NCBI RefSeq assembly: GCF_003122365.1
Contig: NZ_CP029254.1
Location: forward strand, 4,799,501-4,863,500
Length of the DNA stretch: 64,000 nt
Direction: 5' to 3'
Origin: Streptomyces spongiicola
GTDB taxonomy: Bacteria; Actinomycetota; Actinomycetes; Streptomycetales; Streptomycetaceae
Shown: positions 47,723-61,543 of the stretch, piece by piece
Numbering within the stretch: position 1 is the first letter of the stretch
Layout: each line of letters starts with the position of its first letter
The notes under the pieces: generated by a model
What the model was told of the DNA's origin: nothing
The model's database searches: none
The model's input: the letters and a program-made list of their open reading frames with translations, nothing else
Position numbers and translations under genes: made by a program

Positions 47723-49689
47723 GCGCCACCGCCACCACCGTCTCCAAGCCCGGGACCGCCGCGGGCGAGACCCGGGCCCGGCACTCCGGCGGCGGACTGC
47801 GCGACGCCGTACGGCGCCGCCGCGGGCTGCTCACGGGCGGCGGGGCGCTCGCCGCCCTCCTCGTCCTCGGCGCCGTACTGCTCGGCGGCGGCACCTGGCC
47901 CGCCGGGCTGACCGCCGACATATCGGCGCCGCTCGACGCGGCCAACGAATGGGTCGTGGACAACCGCGACTCCCACCCGCTGTTCCTGTACTTCCTGCTC
48001 CACCTCTCCAATACCGCCACGGACGCCGTCGACGCCGTCTACCAGGGCCTTGACGCCCTCGGCTGGCTCGGTGTCGCGGCCGCCGCCGTGCTCGTCGCCT
48101 GGCGGGCCGCCGGCCTGGGCCGGCGCGGGCTGCGCGTCGCGCTCACCGCGCTCGGCGCGTTCGCCGTCTGCGGGCTGCTCGGGATGTGGGACGCCACGCT
48201 CCTCACCATCGCCCTGATGGTGGTGTCCGTCGCGGCCGCGGCAGTGCTCGGCACGCTGATCGGTCTCGCCGCGGGCCTCTCGGACCGGGTGGACCGGGCG
48301 CTGCGCCCGGTGCTCGACACCATGCAGGTGATGCCGGCCTTCGCCTACCTCCTGCCGTTCGTGCTGGTCTTCGGCACCGGGACCCCGGCCGCGCTGTTCT
48401 GCACCGTCATCTACGCCGCCCCGCCGATGGCCCGGCTCACCGCGCTCGGGCTGCGCGGCGCGGACCCGGCGGCGCTGGAGGCCGCGGTGTCGCTCGGCGC
48501 GAACGGCCGGCAGCGCCTGTGGACCGCGCGGCTCCCGCTCGCCCGCAGGCAGATGCTCCTCGGACTCAACCAGACGATCATGTTGGCGCTGTCCATGGTG
48601 GTCATCGCCGCGCTCGTCGGCGCCGGCGGTCTCGGCGAGGAGGTGTACTCCGCGCTGGCGACCACGGACGTCGGCAAGGCGTTCGCCGCCGGCCTGCCGA
48701 TCGTGCTCATCGCGGTCTGGCTGGACCGTACGACGGCGGCCGCGGGCGACGCCATCGGCACGTCCGCCCCCGCCGGGGGCTGGCTGCACGGCGGCCGGGC
48801 CTGGGCGCTGGTGGCGGCCGCGGTCGCCGCGGCGGCAGCCGTGCGCACCGCCGGCTGGCCCGAGGCCTGGACGTACGACATCTCCGCACCGGTCAACCGG
48901 GCGCAGGAGTGGATCACCGCGAACCTGACCTTCACCGAGGTCTGGGCGCGCGAGTTCACCCTGTGGCTCCTCAACCCGCTGCGCGACGCGCTGCTCTGGC
49001 TGCCCTGGTGGTCCGTCCTGCTGCTGGTCGCCGCCGCGGCCCGGCTCGTCGGCAACTGGCTCTCCGCGGTCACCGCGACCGCGGCGATGGCCGCGATCGG
49101 CGTGCTCGGCGTGTGGACCAAGTCCCTGAACACGCTCTCCCAGGTGCTCGCCGCGCTGGTGGTCACCCTGGTGCTCGGCTTCCTCGCGGGTGTGCTGTGC
49201 GCACGCGCCGGGCGCCTCGAACGATGGGTGCGGCCGCTGCTGGACGCCATGCAGACGATGCCGCAGTTCGTGTACCTCATCCCGGTCGTCGCGCTGTTCG
49301 GCGCAACCCGTACCTCGGCGATCGTCGCGGCCGTCGTCTACGCGCTGCCCGCCGTCGTCCGCATCACCACCCAGGGCCTGCGCGAGGTCGACCCGGCGGC
49401 CGTGGAGGCGTCCCGCTCGCTCGGCGCCTCCACGCGCCAGCAGCTCTTCGGCGTCCAGCTGCCGCTGGCCCGTCCCGCACTGCAACTCGCCGTCAACCAG
49501 GGCGTGGTACTGGTCCTCGCCGTGGTCGTGGTCGGCGGGCTCGTCGGCGGCGGCGCGCTCGGCTACGACGTGATCAAGGGGCTGTCCCGGGGCGAGATGG
49601 GCCTCGGCATGACCGCCGGAATCGCGATCGTCTGCCTCGGGCTCGTCCTGGACCGCGTCACCCAGCGGACCTCCCGCACCGCCCGCTGA
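47719..49689 (+). CDS. Glycine betaine ABC transporter permease, tandem double-length
   Basis: A 656-residue permease made of two OpuAB/ProW-like halves. Each half has an outer-leaflet start ('WPAGLTADISAPLDAANEWV' near 60; 'WTYDISAPVNRAQEWI' near 390) and the permease EAA motif region ('ALEAAVSLGANGRQRLWTAR' near 255; 'AVEASRSLGASTRQQLFGVQ' near 570). About 14-16 hydrophobic segments in all. A single polypeptide could thus supply both membrane halves of the transporter. The ATG overlaps a mini-ORF stop. Next to the ATPase and the binding lipoprotein. Confidence 0.92.
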   Translation: MSATATTVSKPGTAAGETRARHSGGGLRDAVRRRRGLLTGGGALAALLVLGAVLLGGGTWPAGLTADISAPLDAANEWVVDNRDSHPLFLYFLLHLSNTATDAVDAVYQGLDALGWLGVAAAAVLVAWRAAGLGRRGLRVALTALGAFAVCGLLGMWDATLLTIALMVVSVAAAAVLGTLIGLAAGLSDRVDRALRPVLDTMQVMPAFAYLLPFVLVFGTGTPAALFCTVIYAAPPMARLTALGLRGADPAALEAAVSLGANGRQRLWTARLPLARRQMLLGLNQTIMLALSMVVIAALVGAGGLGEEVYSALATTDVGKAFAAGLPIVLIAVWLDRTTAAAGDAIGTSAPAGGWLHGGRAWALVAAAVAAAAAVRTAGWPEAWTYDISAPVNRAQEWITANLTFTEVWAREFTLWLLNPLRDALLWLPWWSVLLLVAAAARLVGNWLSAVTATAAMAAIGVLGVWTKSLNTLSQVLAALVVTLVLGFLAGVLCARAGRLERWVRPLLDAMQTMPQFVYLIPVVALFGATRTSAIVAAVVYALPAVVRITTQGLREVDPAAVEASRSLGASTRQQLFGVQLPLARPALQLAVNQGVVLVLAVVVVGGLVGGGALGYDVIKGLSRGEMGLGMTAGIAIVCLGLVLDRVTQRTSRTAR

Positions 49690-49762
49690 ACCCGACCCCT
49701 TCCGCACCGCCCGCCGACCCACCGCTTCCGCACCGCCCGCCGACCCAATCCCTTCCGCCCCA
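49690..49762. repeat. Direct repeats between permease and binding-protein genes
   Basis: CTTCCGCACCGCCCGCCGACC recurs with small changes about three times (near 49699, 49727 and 49754), filling most of the 88-nt gap. Confidence 0.7.
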
Positions 49763-49777
49763 CCCGACAGGAGCACC

Positions 49778-50740
49778 ATGCGCACCGCCAGAACCCTCCG
49801 TACCGCCGTCGCCGTTGCCGGAGCCCTCGGCGTCCTCTCCCTCACCGCCTGCGGAGCCGCCGACACCGGCAAGAGCAGCGCCGCCGGCGGCGACAAGACC
49901 GTCAAGCTGACCGTGCCGTCCTGGGTCGGCGCCCAGGCGAACGTCGCCGTGGCCGAGCGGATCCTCGAGGAGGAGCTCGGCTACCAGGTCAAGACCCAGC
50001 AGATGGGCGAGGTCCTCGCCTGGGACGCGCTGTCCAAGGGCGACATCGACGCGATCCTCGAGGACTGGGGCCACCCCAAGGAGGAGGAGCAGTACGTCGA
50101 GACCAAGAAGACCGTCGTCAAGGGCGGCGACCTCGGCGTCACCGGCCACATCGGCTGGTTCGTCCCGAAGTACTTCGCGGACGAGCACCCCGATGTGACG
50201 GACTGGAAGAACCTCAACAAGTACGCCGAGGAGTTCCGGACCGCGGAGAGCGGCCAGAAGGGCGAACTGCTGGAGGGCTCGCCCGACTACGTCACCCACG
50301 ACGACGCCATCATCAGCAACCTGAAGCTGAACCTGAAGACCAAGTACGCGGGCTCCGAGGCCGCGCAGATCACGGCCATCAAGAAGTACGCGAAGGCGGA
50401 GAAGCCCTTCCTGACGTACTGGTGGACCCCGCAGTGGCTGAACGCCGAGGTCGACATGGTCGAGGTCAAGCTGCCGGAGTACAAGGAGGGCTGCGACGCC
50501 GACCCGGAGAAGGTCGCGTGCGCCTACCCGAACACACCGCTCCAGAAGTTCCTCAACGCCGACTTCGCGAAGGACGGCGGCGAGGCCGCCGAGTTCCTGA
50601 AGAACTTCAACTGGACGACCGAGCAGCAGAACGAGGTCGCGCTGATGATCGCCGGCGAGAAGATGTCGCCGGAGGCCGCGGCGGAGAAGTGGGTGAAGGA
50701 GAACGAGGCGACCTGGAAGGCCTGGCTCCCCAAGAAGTGA
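49778..50740 (+). CDS. Glycine betaine-binding lipoprotein of ABC transporter
   Basis: A 320-residue substrate-binding protein of the OpuAC/ProX type. It has a lipoprotein signal with lipobox LTAC (Cys25). The mature part starts 'KTVKLTVPSWVGAQANVAVA' and contains aromatic residues that in this family form the betaine cage ('ILEDWGHP', 'IGWFVPKYF', 'LTYWWTPQWL'). AGGAGC lies before the ATG. Last gene of the betaine operon; it would deliver betaine to the double permease. Confidence 0.95.
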   Translation: MRTARTLRTAVAVAGALGVLSLTACGAADTGKSSAAGGDKTVKLTVPSWVGAQANVAVAERILEEELGYQVKTQQMGEVLAWDALSKGDIDAILEDWGHPKEEEQYVETKKTVVKGGDLGVTGHIGWFVPKYFADEHPDVTDWKNLNKYAEEFRTAESGQKGELLEGSPDYVTHDDAIISNLKLNLKTKYAGSEAAQITAIKKYAKAEKPFLTYWWTPQWLNAEVDMVEVKLPEYKEGCDADPEKVACAYPNTPLQKFLNADFAKDGGEAAEFLKNFNWTTEQQNEVALMIAGEKMSPEAAAEKWVKENEATWKAWLPKK

Positions 50741-51086
50741 CGCGGTACGGCGGGGCCCCCGCGCCCGGAGGCCGGGCCGGGTGCGGGGGCCGCCCCTGAC
50801 CGTCAGGGCAGGCGCAGCGCACCGGGGCTCGCTCCGGGCCGGGCCGCGGCGTCGCCGGGCCGTGTTCCCCGGCCGGCGGGTCGTGCTCCCCGGCCGGCGG
50901 CCGTGCGGCCGCCGCGCACCCGCGGAGCGCGGCGAACCGCGTGGGAGGACGCCGCTTCCGCGGAAGGCGCTTACCGCCGGGCGCTCGGCGCTCGGCGCTC
51001 GATCCGACCGGTGCTCGGCACTCCGGCCGGCCCGGTGCTGAGCGCCTGGACCGGCCTGGTGCTGAGCGCCCGGACCGGCCCGGTGC
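50741..51086. other. Convergent gap with short repeats
   Basis: A 346-nt stretch without a gene. CCCCGGCCGGCGG occurs twice near 50870-50895 and GGACCGGCC(T/C)GGTGCT(G/C)AGCGC three times at 51020-51092, the last touching the stop of the minus-strand gene. Confidence 0.5.
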
Positions 51087-51587
51087 TCAGCGCTTGAACT
51101 GGCCGGGCGTGTAGTGGCCCGGCACCATCCGCGTCGTCACGGCGAAGCGGTTCCAGGCGTTGATGACGGTGATCGCCGCGATCAGCTGCGCCAGCTCCGC
51201 CTCCTCGAAGTGCTTCGCGGCCCTCTCGTACACCTCGTCCGGGACGAAACCGTCCGTCAGCACCGTGACGGCTTCGGTCAGTTCGACGGCCGCGATCTCC
51301 CTGGCCGTGTAGAAGTGCCGCGACTCCTGCCAGGCGCTCAGCTGGATGATCCTGTCCACCGACTCGCCCGCGGCGAGGGCGTCCTTGGTGTGCATGTCGA
51401 GGCAGTAGGCGCAGTGGTTCAGCTGCGACGCGCGGATCTTCACCAGCTCCAGCAGCGTGGGGTCGATCCCCTTCCGGGCGGCCGCGTCCAGCCTGACCAT
51501 GGCCTTGAACACCTCGGGAGCGTGCTCGGCCCACTGCATGCGCGGGTTGTGCTCGTGGTTGCTGACGTCGTTCCTGGTCTCGGTCAT
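51087..51587 (-). CDS. Carboxymuconolactone decarboxylase/AhpD-like protein
   Basis: A 166-residue protein of the AhpD/CMD family with the redox motif Cys59-x-x-Cys62 and His66 (NHCAYCLDMH), 'LELVKIRASQLN' before it and 'AITVINAWNRFAV' near the end. Such proteins act as alkylhydroperoxidase-like thiol enzymes; the substrate is unknown. The ATG lacks a ribosome site, but TACGAT (51600-51595) lies 7 nt upstream, fitting a leaderless mRNA. It is divergent from a decayed MocR-type regulator that may once have controlled it. Confidence 0.9.
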   Translation of the reverse strand: MTETRNDVSNHEHNPRMQWAEHAPEVFKAMVRLDAAARKGIDPTLLELVKIRASQLNHCAYCLDMHTKDALAAGESVDRIIQLSAWQESRHFYTAREIAAVELTEAVTVLTDGFVPDEVYERAAKHFEEAELAQLIAAITVINAWNRFAVTTRMVPGHYTPGQFKR

Positions 51588-51635
51588 ACCGTCGATCGTA
51601 CGTGGTGCAAGGCACCTCGCTACGGTCCATTTCCA

Positions 51636-52748
51636 TGGCGAAAGAGCGGGCCGCTCTCCCGTCCGGTACCGGCGCCGACCTCCACGTCGACCTCCGCTTC
51701 GACCTCAACGTCGACCTCCGCTTCGAGCCGCGCGGAACCGGACTGCGCAGCGGGCTGACGGACGCGCTGCGGGACGCCGGCGGTACGCAGTCCGGGCAAC
51801 GGGTGCCGCCGCACTGGCACTTGGGCCACCTGAGTGCGTCGCCAGGGGCAAGGTCCGCCCCCTCCGACTCCATCTCGCTCTTCTGCACCACGAGAACGCC
51901 CTGACTGCCGAAAGCACCGGTCAGGAGGGAAGGAAACCGTCGTGCTTCGCCGCGCTTCACGGCCACCGGGGCACCTCCGGAAGATCAACCCCCATGGTGG
52001 CCGGTACGAGGGTCTGACGACGCCGTTGCCGCCGCGCTTCTTCCCGTCGCTCGTGAGCGATCAGATACGGGCGGACGAGCCCCACGTCCTCACCCCTCAG
52101 CGGGGCCACACGGGGCTTTCCGGCGTCCGGGGCGTCCGGGGCGGTCGGGGCCGGCCGTAGGGCTTACGCCGCCCGGTGACGCCCCTCAGCAGGCCGTAAG
52201 TCCCGAAGTGTTGGACCTGTTCCCGTCGGCGCGCTCCAGGGACCGGGCCCGGAGCGGGTGGCGTACCTCGGTACGGCGAGCAAGTCGCCGGCTCCCGGCC
52301 CGCGGCCGGCGTGGATGGCCGTCCCGGAGGCGCTGGTGGGTGAAGTGGTGTCCGCCAAGGGGGAGTCGGACCGGGGCTCGGGCGTGCTGGACCAGCTGAC
52401 CCTGGCCGAGTTCATCTCCTCCGGCGCCTACGACCGGCATGTGCGGGCCATGCGGCTGCGCTACCGGCGCCGGCGCGACCAACTCGTCGAGGCGCCGGCG
52501 GAGCGCGCCCCGGGGTCCGGGTGAGCGGCATCGCGGCCGGGATGCATGCGGTGCTGGAACTCCCGCCGGGCACCGAGCGCGCGGTCGTCCAGGCCGCGGC
52601 CTGGCAGGGCCCGGCCGTCGAGGGCCTCGGCCGTCTCCACCACCCCTCCGCACCCCCGGGCCCCGACGCCCTCGTCGTCGGCTACGGAACCCCCGCGGAC
52701 AGCGCGCGGTCGGGGGCGCTGGACGCCCTGTGCCGGGTGCTTCCCTGA
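51636..52748 (+). pseudogene. Decayed MocR/GntR-aminotransferase family regulator
   Basis: Only the two ends of the gene are readable. At 51636 a frame begins MAKERAALPSG, with 'GLRSGLTDALRDA' matching the start of the GntR winged helix in MocR proteins, then loses homology near 51800. From about 52229 the C-terminus resumes: 'PERVAYLGTASKSPAPG', 'GVLDQLTLAEFISSGAYDRH' and 'RLRYRRRRDQL'. Near 52510 the frame shifts: the stretch 'VSGIAAGMHAVLELP' to 'GALDALCRVLP' is in another frame, consistent with loss of one G in a G run. Most of the aminotransferase core is missing. Intact relatives are about 450-480 residues. Confidence 0.75.
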
Positions 52749-52832
52749 TCCCTGATCCCTGATCCCTGATCCCCGGTCCCTGATCCCCGGTCCCTGATCC
52801 CCGGTCCCTGATCCCCGGTCCCTGATCTCTGC
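52745..52832. repeat. 9- and 14-bp tandem repeats (CCCTGATCC)
   Basis: Four copies of CCCTGATCC are followed by four of the CCCTGATCCCCGGT type, starting at the end of the MocR remnant. No gene is seen from here to 53022. Confidence 0.85.
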
Positions 52833-53022
52833 CCCTGATGTCTGCCCCCTGCTCCCAACCCGCCCACAGGACGACCCCGCGACGACCCGGCACGACCCCG
52901 CCACGACCCCGGACGGGGACGGTTCCCGGCCCGGCTTACGGACGGCCCGCGATGGCATCTAGTCTGTCCGGCGGCCGGTCGACGGCCGGAACTGCTCGAA
53001 CGCCCAGGGGGAGGCCCGGAGG

Positions 53023-53304
53023 ATGGCACGTGGCAGGTTGAGGTCGAGCACCGTGGTGCTCGGCGGTATGGGCGTGCTCGCGGCGACGATCACCTCGTGC
53101 GGTTCGGAACCCGACCGGCGTTGTGTCGATCCGATCAGCCGTGACGTGCTGCCGAGCTACGAATGCGACGACGGCAAGGGCACCGGAAGCGGTACCTACT
53201 ACTACGGCGGCAGCAAGTCGGGCGGCAAGGTCTCCGGTGGCAGCTTCGACAAGGCCGCGGTGGAGCGGGGCGGTTTCGGCTGCTCCGGCTCCGGCGGCGG
53301 CTGA
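53023..53304 (+). CDS. Small secreted lipoprotein (YgiB-like context)
   Basis: A 93-residue protein with a lipoprotein-type signal (VVLGGMGVLAATITSC, Cys about 27). The mature part has three more Cys and is rich in Gly, Ser and Tyr (GTYYYGGSKSGG). GGGGGAGG lies 8 nt before ATG 53023. It is followed after 12 nt by a glutathionylspermidine-synthase-like gene, the same order as ygiB-ygiC in E. coli. No function is known. Confidence 0.8.
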   Translation: MARGRLRSSTVVLGGMGVLAATITSCGSEPDRRCVDPISRDVLPSYECDDGKGTGSGTYYYGGSKSGGKVSGGSFDKAAVERGGFGCSGSGGG

Positions 53305-53316
53305 GCGGCCGGCGGT

Positions 53317-58250
<4,934 letters not shown>

Positions 58251-58305
58251 GACCGGGGGATCCCGCCGGGCACCGGCGCGAAAAGGACCCTGGCGGGACC
58301 ACAGC

Positions 58306-58330
58306 CGCAGGCGCCACACTGGCGCCTGCG
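58306..58330. terminator. Hairpin between trpS and the RNA-ligase-like gene
   Basis: CGCAGGCGCCA (58306-58316), CAC loop, and its complement (58320-58330): an 11-bp perfect stem about 55 nt after the trpS stop. A second, outer pairing (TCCCGCC at 58261 with GGCGGGA near 58291) surrounds an A-rich centre. Either can end the trpS transcript. Confidence 0.7.
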
Positions 58331-58362
58331 CAGACCGCGAGAAGCCGGAGGAGGAGAACGAC

Positions 58363-58947
58363 GTGGGGACCGTAACGCTGGGCGTTTCGATCGCGGTCCC
58401 GGAGCCCTTCGGCGGCCTGCTCCAGGAGCGGCGCGCGGGCTTCGGGGATCCCGCCGCGCACGGCATCCCCACGCATGTGACGCTGCTCCCGCCCACGGAG
58501 GCCGACGCGTCGGTCCTGGCCGAGGTCGAGGCGCATCTGGCGGAGGTCGCGGCCGCGGGCCGGCCGTTCCCCATGAGGCTGTCCGGCACCGGCACGTTCC
58601 GCCCGCTGTCGCCCGTGGTGTTCGTCAGGGTGGTCGAGGGCGTGGAGGCCTGCACCCGGCTCCAGCAGCAGGTACGGGACGAGTCGGGGCCGCTCGTGCG
58701 CGAGCTGCAGTGGCCGTACCACCCGCATGTGACCGTGGCGCACGGTATCGCGGAGGACGCGATGGACCGGGCGTACGAGGAACTGGCCGGCTACGAGGCC
58801 GCCTGGACGTGCTCCTCCTTCGCGCTCTACGAGCAGGGCGCGGACGGAGTGTGGCGCAAGCTGCGCGAGTACGCCTTCGGCGGTGCCGCCGCGGGTGTCC
58901 CACCGCAGAGCGCACCGCTGGACGAGCCGGCCGCCACACACCACTGA
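58363..58947 (+). CDS. 2'-5' RNA ligase/2H phosphoesterase family protein
   Basis: A 194-residue protein with the two HxT motifs of 2H phosphoesterases: His38-Val-Thr40 ('GIPTHVTLLPP') and His122-Val-Thr124 ('YHPHVTVAHG'). Family members act on 2'-5' or cyclic phosphodiesters of RNA or nucleotides. The first gene product of this pattern next to trpS is common in Streptomyces. GTG 58363 follows GGAGGAG. True substrate unknown. Confidence 0.88.
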   Translation: MGTVTLGVSIAVPEPFGGLLQERRAGFGDPAAHGIPTHVTLLPPTEADASVLAEVEAHLAEVAAAGRPFPMRLSGTGTFRPLSPVVFVRVVEGVEACTRLQQQVRDESGPLVRELQWPYHPHVTVAHGIAEDAMDRAYEELAGYEAAWTCSSFALYEQGADGVWRKLREYAFGGAAAGVPPQSAPLDEPAATHH

Positions 58948-59286
58948 CCCCGCGGCGGCCTGTCCGCGTCCGCGGTCTCCGCGCTCGACCGCGTCGGGGG
59001 CCGACGCGCGCCACGGGCCCGGGGTTGGGCGCGCGTGGCTCGTGCGCCCCGGGGCGGCGCGGGCGTGGCTCGCGGGGGCCCGGGGTTGGGCGGGCGTGGT
59101 TCGTACGGCCCCGGTGCGGGGCGCCTCAGGCCCGGGTCGTCCCCGTCGCCGGCACGCTTCGGGAGGCACGGCGGGGGAGAGCCCCGGGGGCGGCCCCCTG
59201 ACACCAGGGAGAGACCGTACGGTCCCGGGCCGCCCGGTCGCGGCGAGACCGCATCGGTCCGCGAGGTCCCGGTGGACGCCGGCCGC
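58948..59286. other. Convergent gap, no gene seen
   Basis: A 339-nt gap with imperfect repeats of GGGCGCGCGTGGCTCGTGCG and CCCGGGGTTGGGCG around 59020-59105. Confidence 0.45.
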
Positions 59287-60042
59287 TCAGACCGGGAGGC
59301 GGCGGAACAGCGGGCGGGGGACGTGCCGCAGCGCCGACATCACCACCCGCAGCACCCCCGGAACCCACACGGTCTCGGAGCGCCGCCGCAGCCCCCTCTC
59401 GATCGCCCGCGCCACCTGGTCGGGCGTCGTCGCCAGCGGTGCCTCCGCCATCCCCGCCGTCATCCTCGACCGCACGAAGCCCGGTCTGACGACCATCACG
59501 TGCACCCCCGTGCCGTGCAGGGCGTCACCGAGTCCCTGGGCGAAGGCGTCGAGCCCGGCCTTGCTCGAACCGTAGATGAAGTTGGCCCGCCGGGCCCGCT
59601 CGCCCGCCACCGACGACAGCACGACGAGTGAGCCGTGCCCCTGTGCCTGCAGCGCACCGGCGCAGATCAGCCCGGAGGACACCGCACCGGTGTAGTTGGT
59701 CTGGGCGACGCGGACCGCGGCGAGCGGCCTGGCCTCGTCGTGCGCCTGGTCGCCCAGCACACCGAAGGCGAGCAGCACCATGTCGATGTCCCCCTCCGCG
59801 AACACCTTGCCGAGGAGTTCCTCGTGCCCGGACGGGTCCAGGGCGTCGAAGGGCACGGTGCGCACGTCGGCACCGAGTTCGCGCAGTCCGTCGGCGGCTG
59901 AGTCCAGCGAGGGGGAGGGGCGGCCGGCGAGCCAGACCGTGCGGGCGCGGCGGGCCACCAGCCTACGGGCCGTGGCCAGGCCGATCTCGGACGTGCCGCC
60001 GAGGACGAGCAGGGTCTGGGGAGTGCCGAATGCGTCCTTCAT
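59287..60042 (-). CDS. dprE2: Decaprenylphospho-ribose 2-oxidation pathway SDR reductase (DprE2-like)
   Basis: A 251-residue short-chain dehydrogenase: cofactor loop 'LVLGGTSEIGLATARRLV', 'FGVLGDQ', catalytic Ser near 'LVVLSSVAGERARRANFIYG' and Tyr-x-x-x-Lys in 'YGSSKAGLD'. With the neighbouring DprE1-like oxidase it would epimerise polyprenyl-phospho-ribose to polyprenyl-phospho-arabinose by reducing the 2-keto intermediate. The ATG at 60042 has GGAGCACGCACC before it, and this 17-nt segment is duplicated upstream, making a 6-codon mini-ORF. It lies 58 nt after dprE1. Confidence 0.92.
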   Translation of the reverse strand: MKDAFGTPQTLLVLGGTSEIGLATARRLVARRARTVWLAGRPSPSLDSAADGLRELGADVRTVPFDALDPSGHEELLGKVFAEGDIDMVLLAFGVLGDQAHDEARPLAAVRVAQTNYTGAVSSGLICAGALQAQGHGSLVVLSSVAGERARRANFIYGSSKAGLDAFAQGLGDALHGTGVHVMVVRPGFVRSRMTAGMAEAPLATTPDQVARAIERGLRRRSETVWVPGVLRVVMSALRHVPRPLFRRLPV

Positions 60043-60059
60043 GGTGCGTGCTCCTTCAT
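60039..60059 (-). CDS. Six-codon mini-ORF overlapping the dprE2 start
   Basis: A tandem duplication of 17 nt (ATGAAGGAGCACGCACC) gives a second ATG at 60059 with its own GGAG. It encodes MKEHAP and its TGA overlaps the dprE2 ATG (ATGA). Ribosomes could start at either copy and reinitiate. Confidence 0.5.
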   Translation of the reverse strand: MKEHAP

Positions 60060-60100
60060 GGTGCGTGCTCCTTCGTCCCGCGGGTGGGGCCGGCGGAGGG

Positions 60101-61543
60101 TCACAGGGACAGCCGGCGGGCCAGGTCGGACACGAACACCCCGCGCGGGTCGATCCGTGCGCGCAGTGCCCGGAACCGGTCGAGGCCGGGGTACATCACG
60201 GTCAGCAACTCCGGCCGCAGCCGGGAGTCCTTGGCCAGGTAGACCCGCCCGCCGGCGTCGGCCACCACCTGGTCGAGCCCGTCCAGGAACGCATCGAGGC
60301 CCGGAAGCCCGGCCGGTACGTCGAGGGCGAGCGTCCAGCCGGGCATCGGGAACGACAGCCAGCCCGGGTCGCCCTCGCCGAACCTCTTCAGCACGGCGAG
60401 GAAGGACGGGCACCCCCGCCCGGCGACGCGCCGCACGACCTCGCGCAGCGCCTCCTCCCGCCCGTGGCCGACCACGAACTGGTACTGGACGAAGCCCCCC
60501 CGGCCGTACACGCGGTTCCAGTGGGGGACGCCGTCGAGCGGGTGGAAGAAGGCCGGGATGCCCTGCATCCGCCCCCGGCGGGCGCGCGGGGCCCGGCGGT
60601 ACCAGAGTTCGTTGAAGACGGACACCGACGTGCGGCCGAGCAGGCCTCCGGGGACGGGCCCGGGCGGTGCGGGGAGCCGGCGGGGGCGGAACTCCAGCGG
60701 CCGGCGCCGTGCGCGCGCAGGGAGCGCGTCGAGCGGGGCGTGGTCCCCGCGGGTGAGCACCGCGCGGCCCGTGGCCGCCCCGCGTGCGAGCAGGTCGATC
60801 CACGCGACCGAGTAGCGGTAGCGGTCGTCGCCGGTGGTCAGACGGGCCATCAGGTCGTCCAGATCGGTGGTGCGTTCGGTGTCCACCGACATCAGCGACG
60901 TCTGGACCGGGTGCAGCCGGAGCGTGGTGGAGAGGACGACGCCGGTCAGTCCCATACCGCCGGCCGTCGCGTCGAACAGCTCGGTGCCGGGGAGTACCGT
61001 GCGCACCTCGCCGTCGGCGGTCAGCAGCTCCAGCGACAGGACGTGGCGGGAGAAGGAGCCCGACACATGGTGGTTCTTGCCGTGGATGTCGGCGCAGACG
61101 GCACCGCCCACCGTGACGTAGCGGGTCCCCGGCGTGACCGGCACGAACCAGCCCAGCGGCAGCAGCACCTCCATCAGCCGGTGAAGGCTGACCCCGGCGT
61201 CGCAGACCACTACGCCGCCCTCGGCGTCGATGGTGCGGATGCGGTCCAGCCCGGTCATGTCGAGGACCGCCCCGCCGGCGTTCTGCGCCGCGTCGCCGTA
61301 GGCCCGGCCCAGTCCGCGGGCGATCGCACCCCGGCTGCCGCAGTGGTGGACGGCCGCCACGGCCTCGTCGTGGGTGCGGGGGCGCATCAGCAGCGCGGCG
61401 GAGGGCGCGGTGCGCCCCCAGCCGGTCACCGGCACCGGCAGGTAGCCGTCCCGGCCGGCGGTCGGAGCGGGCGTCACGGGCGTCACGGGCGCGGGCGGCG
61501 CGGTGTGTTCGGTGGGGGTGGCGGGGGCGCGCTCGGCAGACAT
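60101..61543 (-). CDS. dprE1: Decaprenylphospho-ribose oxidase-like FAD enzyme (DprE1-like)
   Basis: A 480-residue FAD-linked oxidase of the vanillyl-alcohol-oxidase fold. After a Pro/Ala/Thr-rich 35 residues it has 'PVTGWGRTAPSAALLMRP', the FAD loop 'GAIARGLGRAYGDAAQNAGG', 'TPGTRYVTVGGAVCADIHGK' with 'NHHVSGSF', and 'VYLAKDSRL' near the end. It would oxidise the 2'-hydroxyl of polyprenyl-phospho-ribose. At the position of mycobacterial Cys387 (the covalent target of benzothiazinones) the sequence 'PGWTLALDVP' has Ala406. It is transcribed with dprE2, divergent from the PAP2 and UbiA genes. Confidence 0.92.
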   Translation of the reverse strand: MSAERAPATPTEHTAPPAPVTPVTPAPTAGRDGYLPVPVTGWGRTAPSAALLMRPRTHDEAVAAVHHCGSRGAIARGLGRAYGDAAQNAGGAVLDMTGLDRIRTIDAEGGVVVCDAGVSLHRLMEVLLPLGWFVPVTPGTRYVTVGGAVCADIHGKNHHVSGSFSRHVLSLELLTADGEVRTVLPGTELFDATAGGMGLTGVVLSTTLRLHPVQTSLMSVDTERTTDLDDLMARLTTGDDRYRYSVAWIDLLARGAATGRAVLTRGDHAPLDALPARARRRPLEFRPRRLPAPPGPVPGGLLGRTSVSVFNELWYRRAPRARRGRMQGIPAFFHPLDGVPHWNRVYGRGGFVQYQFVVGHGREEALREVVRRVAGRGCPSFLAVLKRFGEGDPGWLSFPMPGWTLALDVPAGLPGLDAFLDGLDQVVADAGGRVYLAKDSRLRPELLTVMYPGLDRFRALRARIDPRGVFVSDLARRLSL

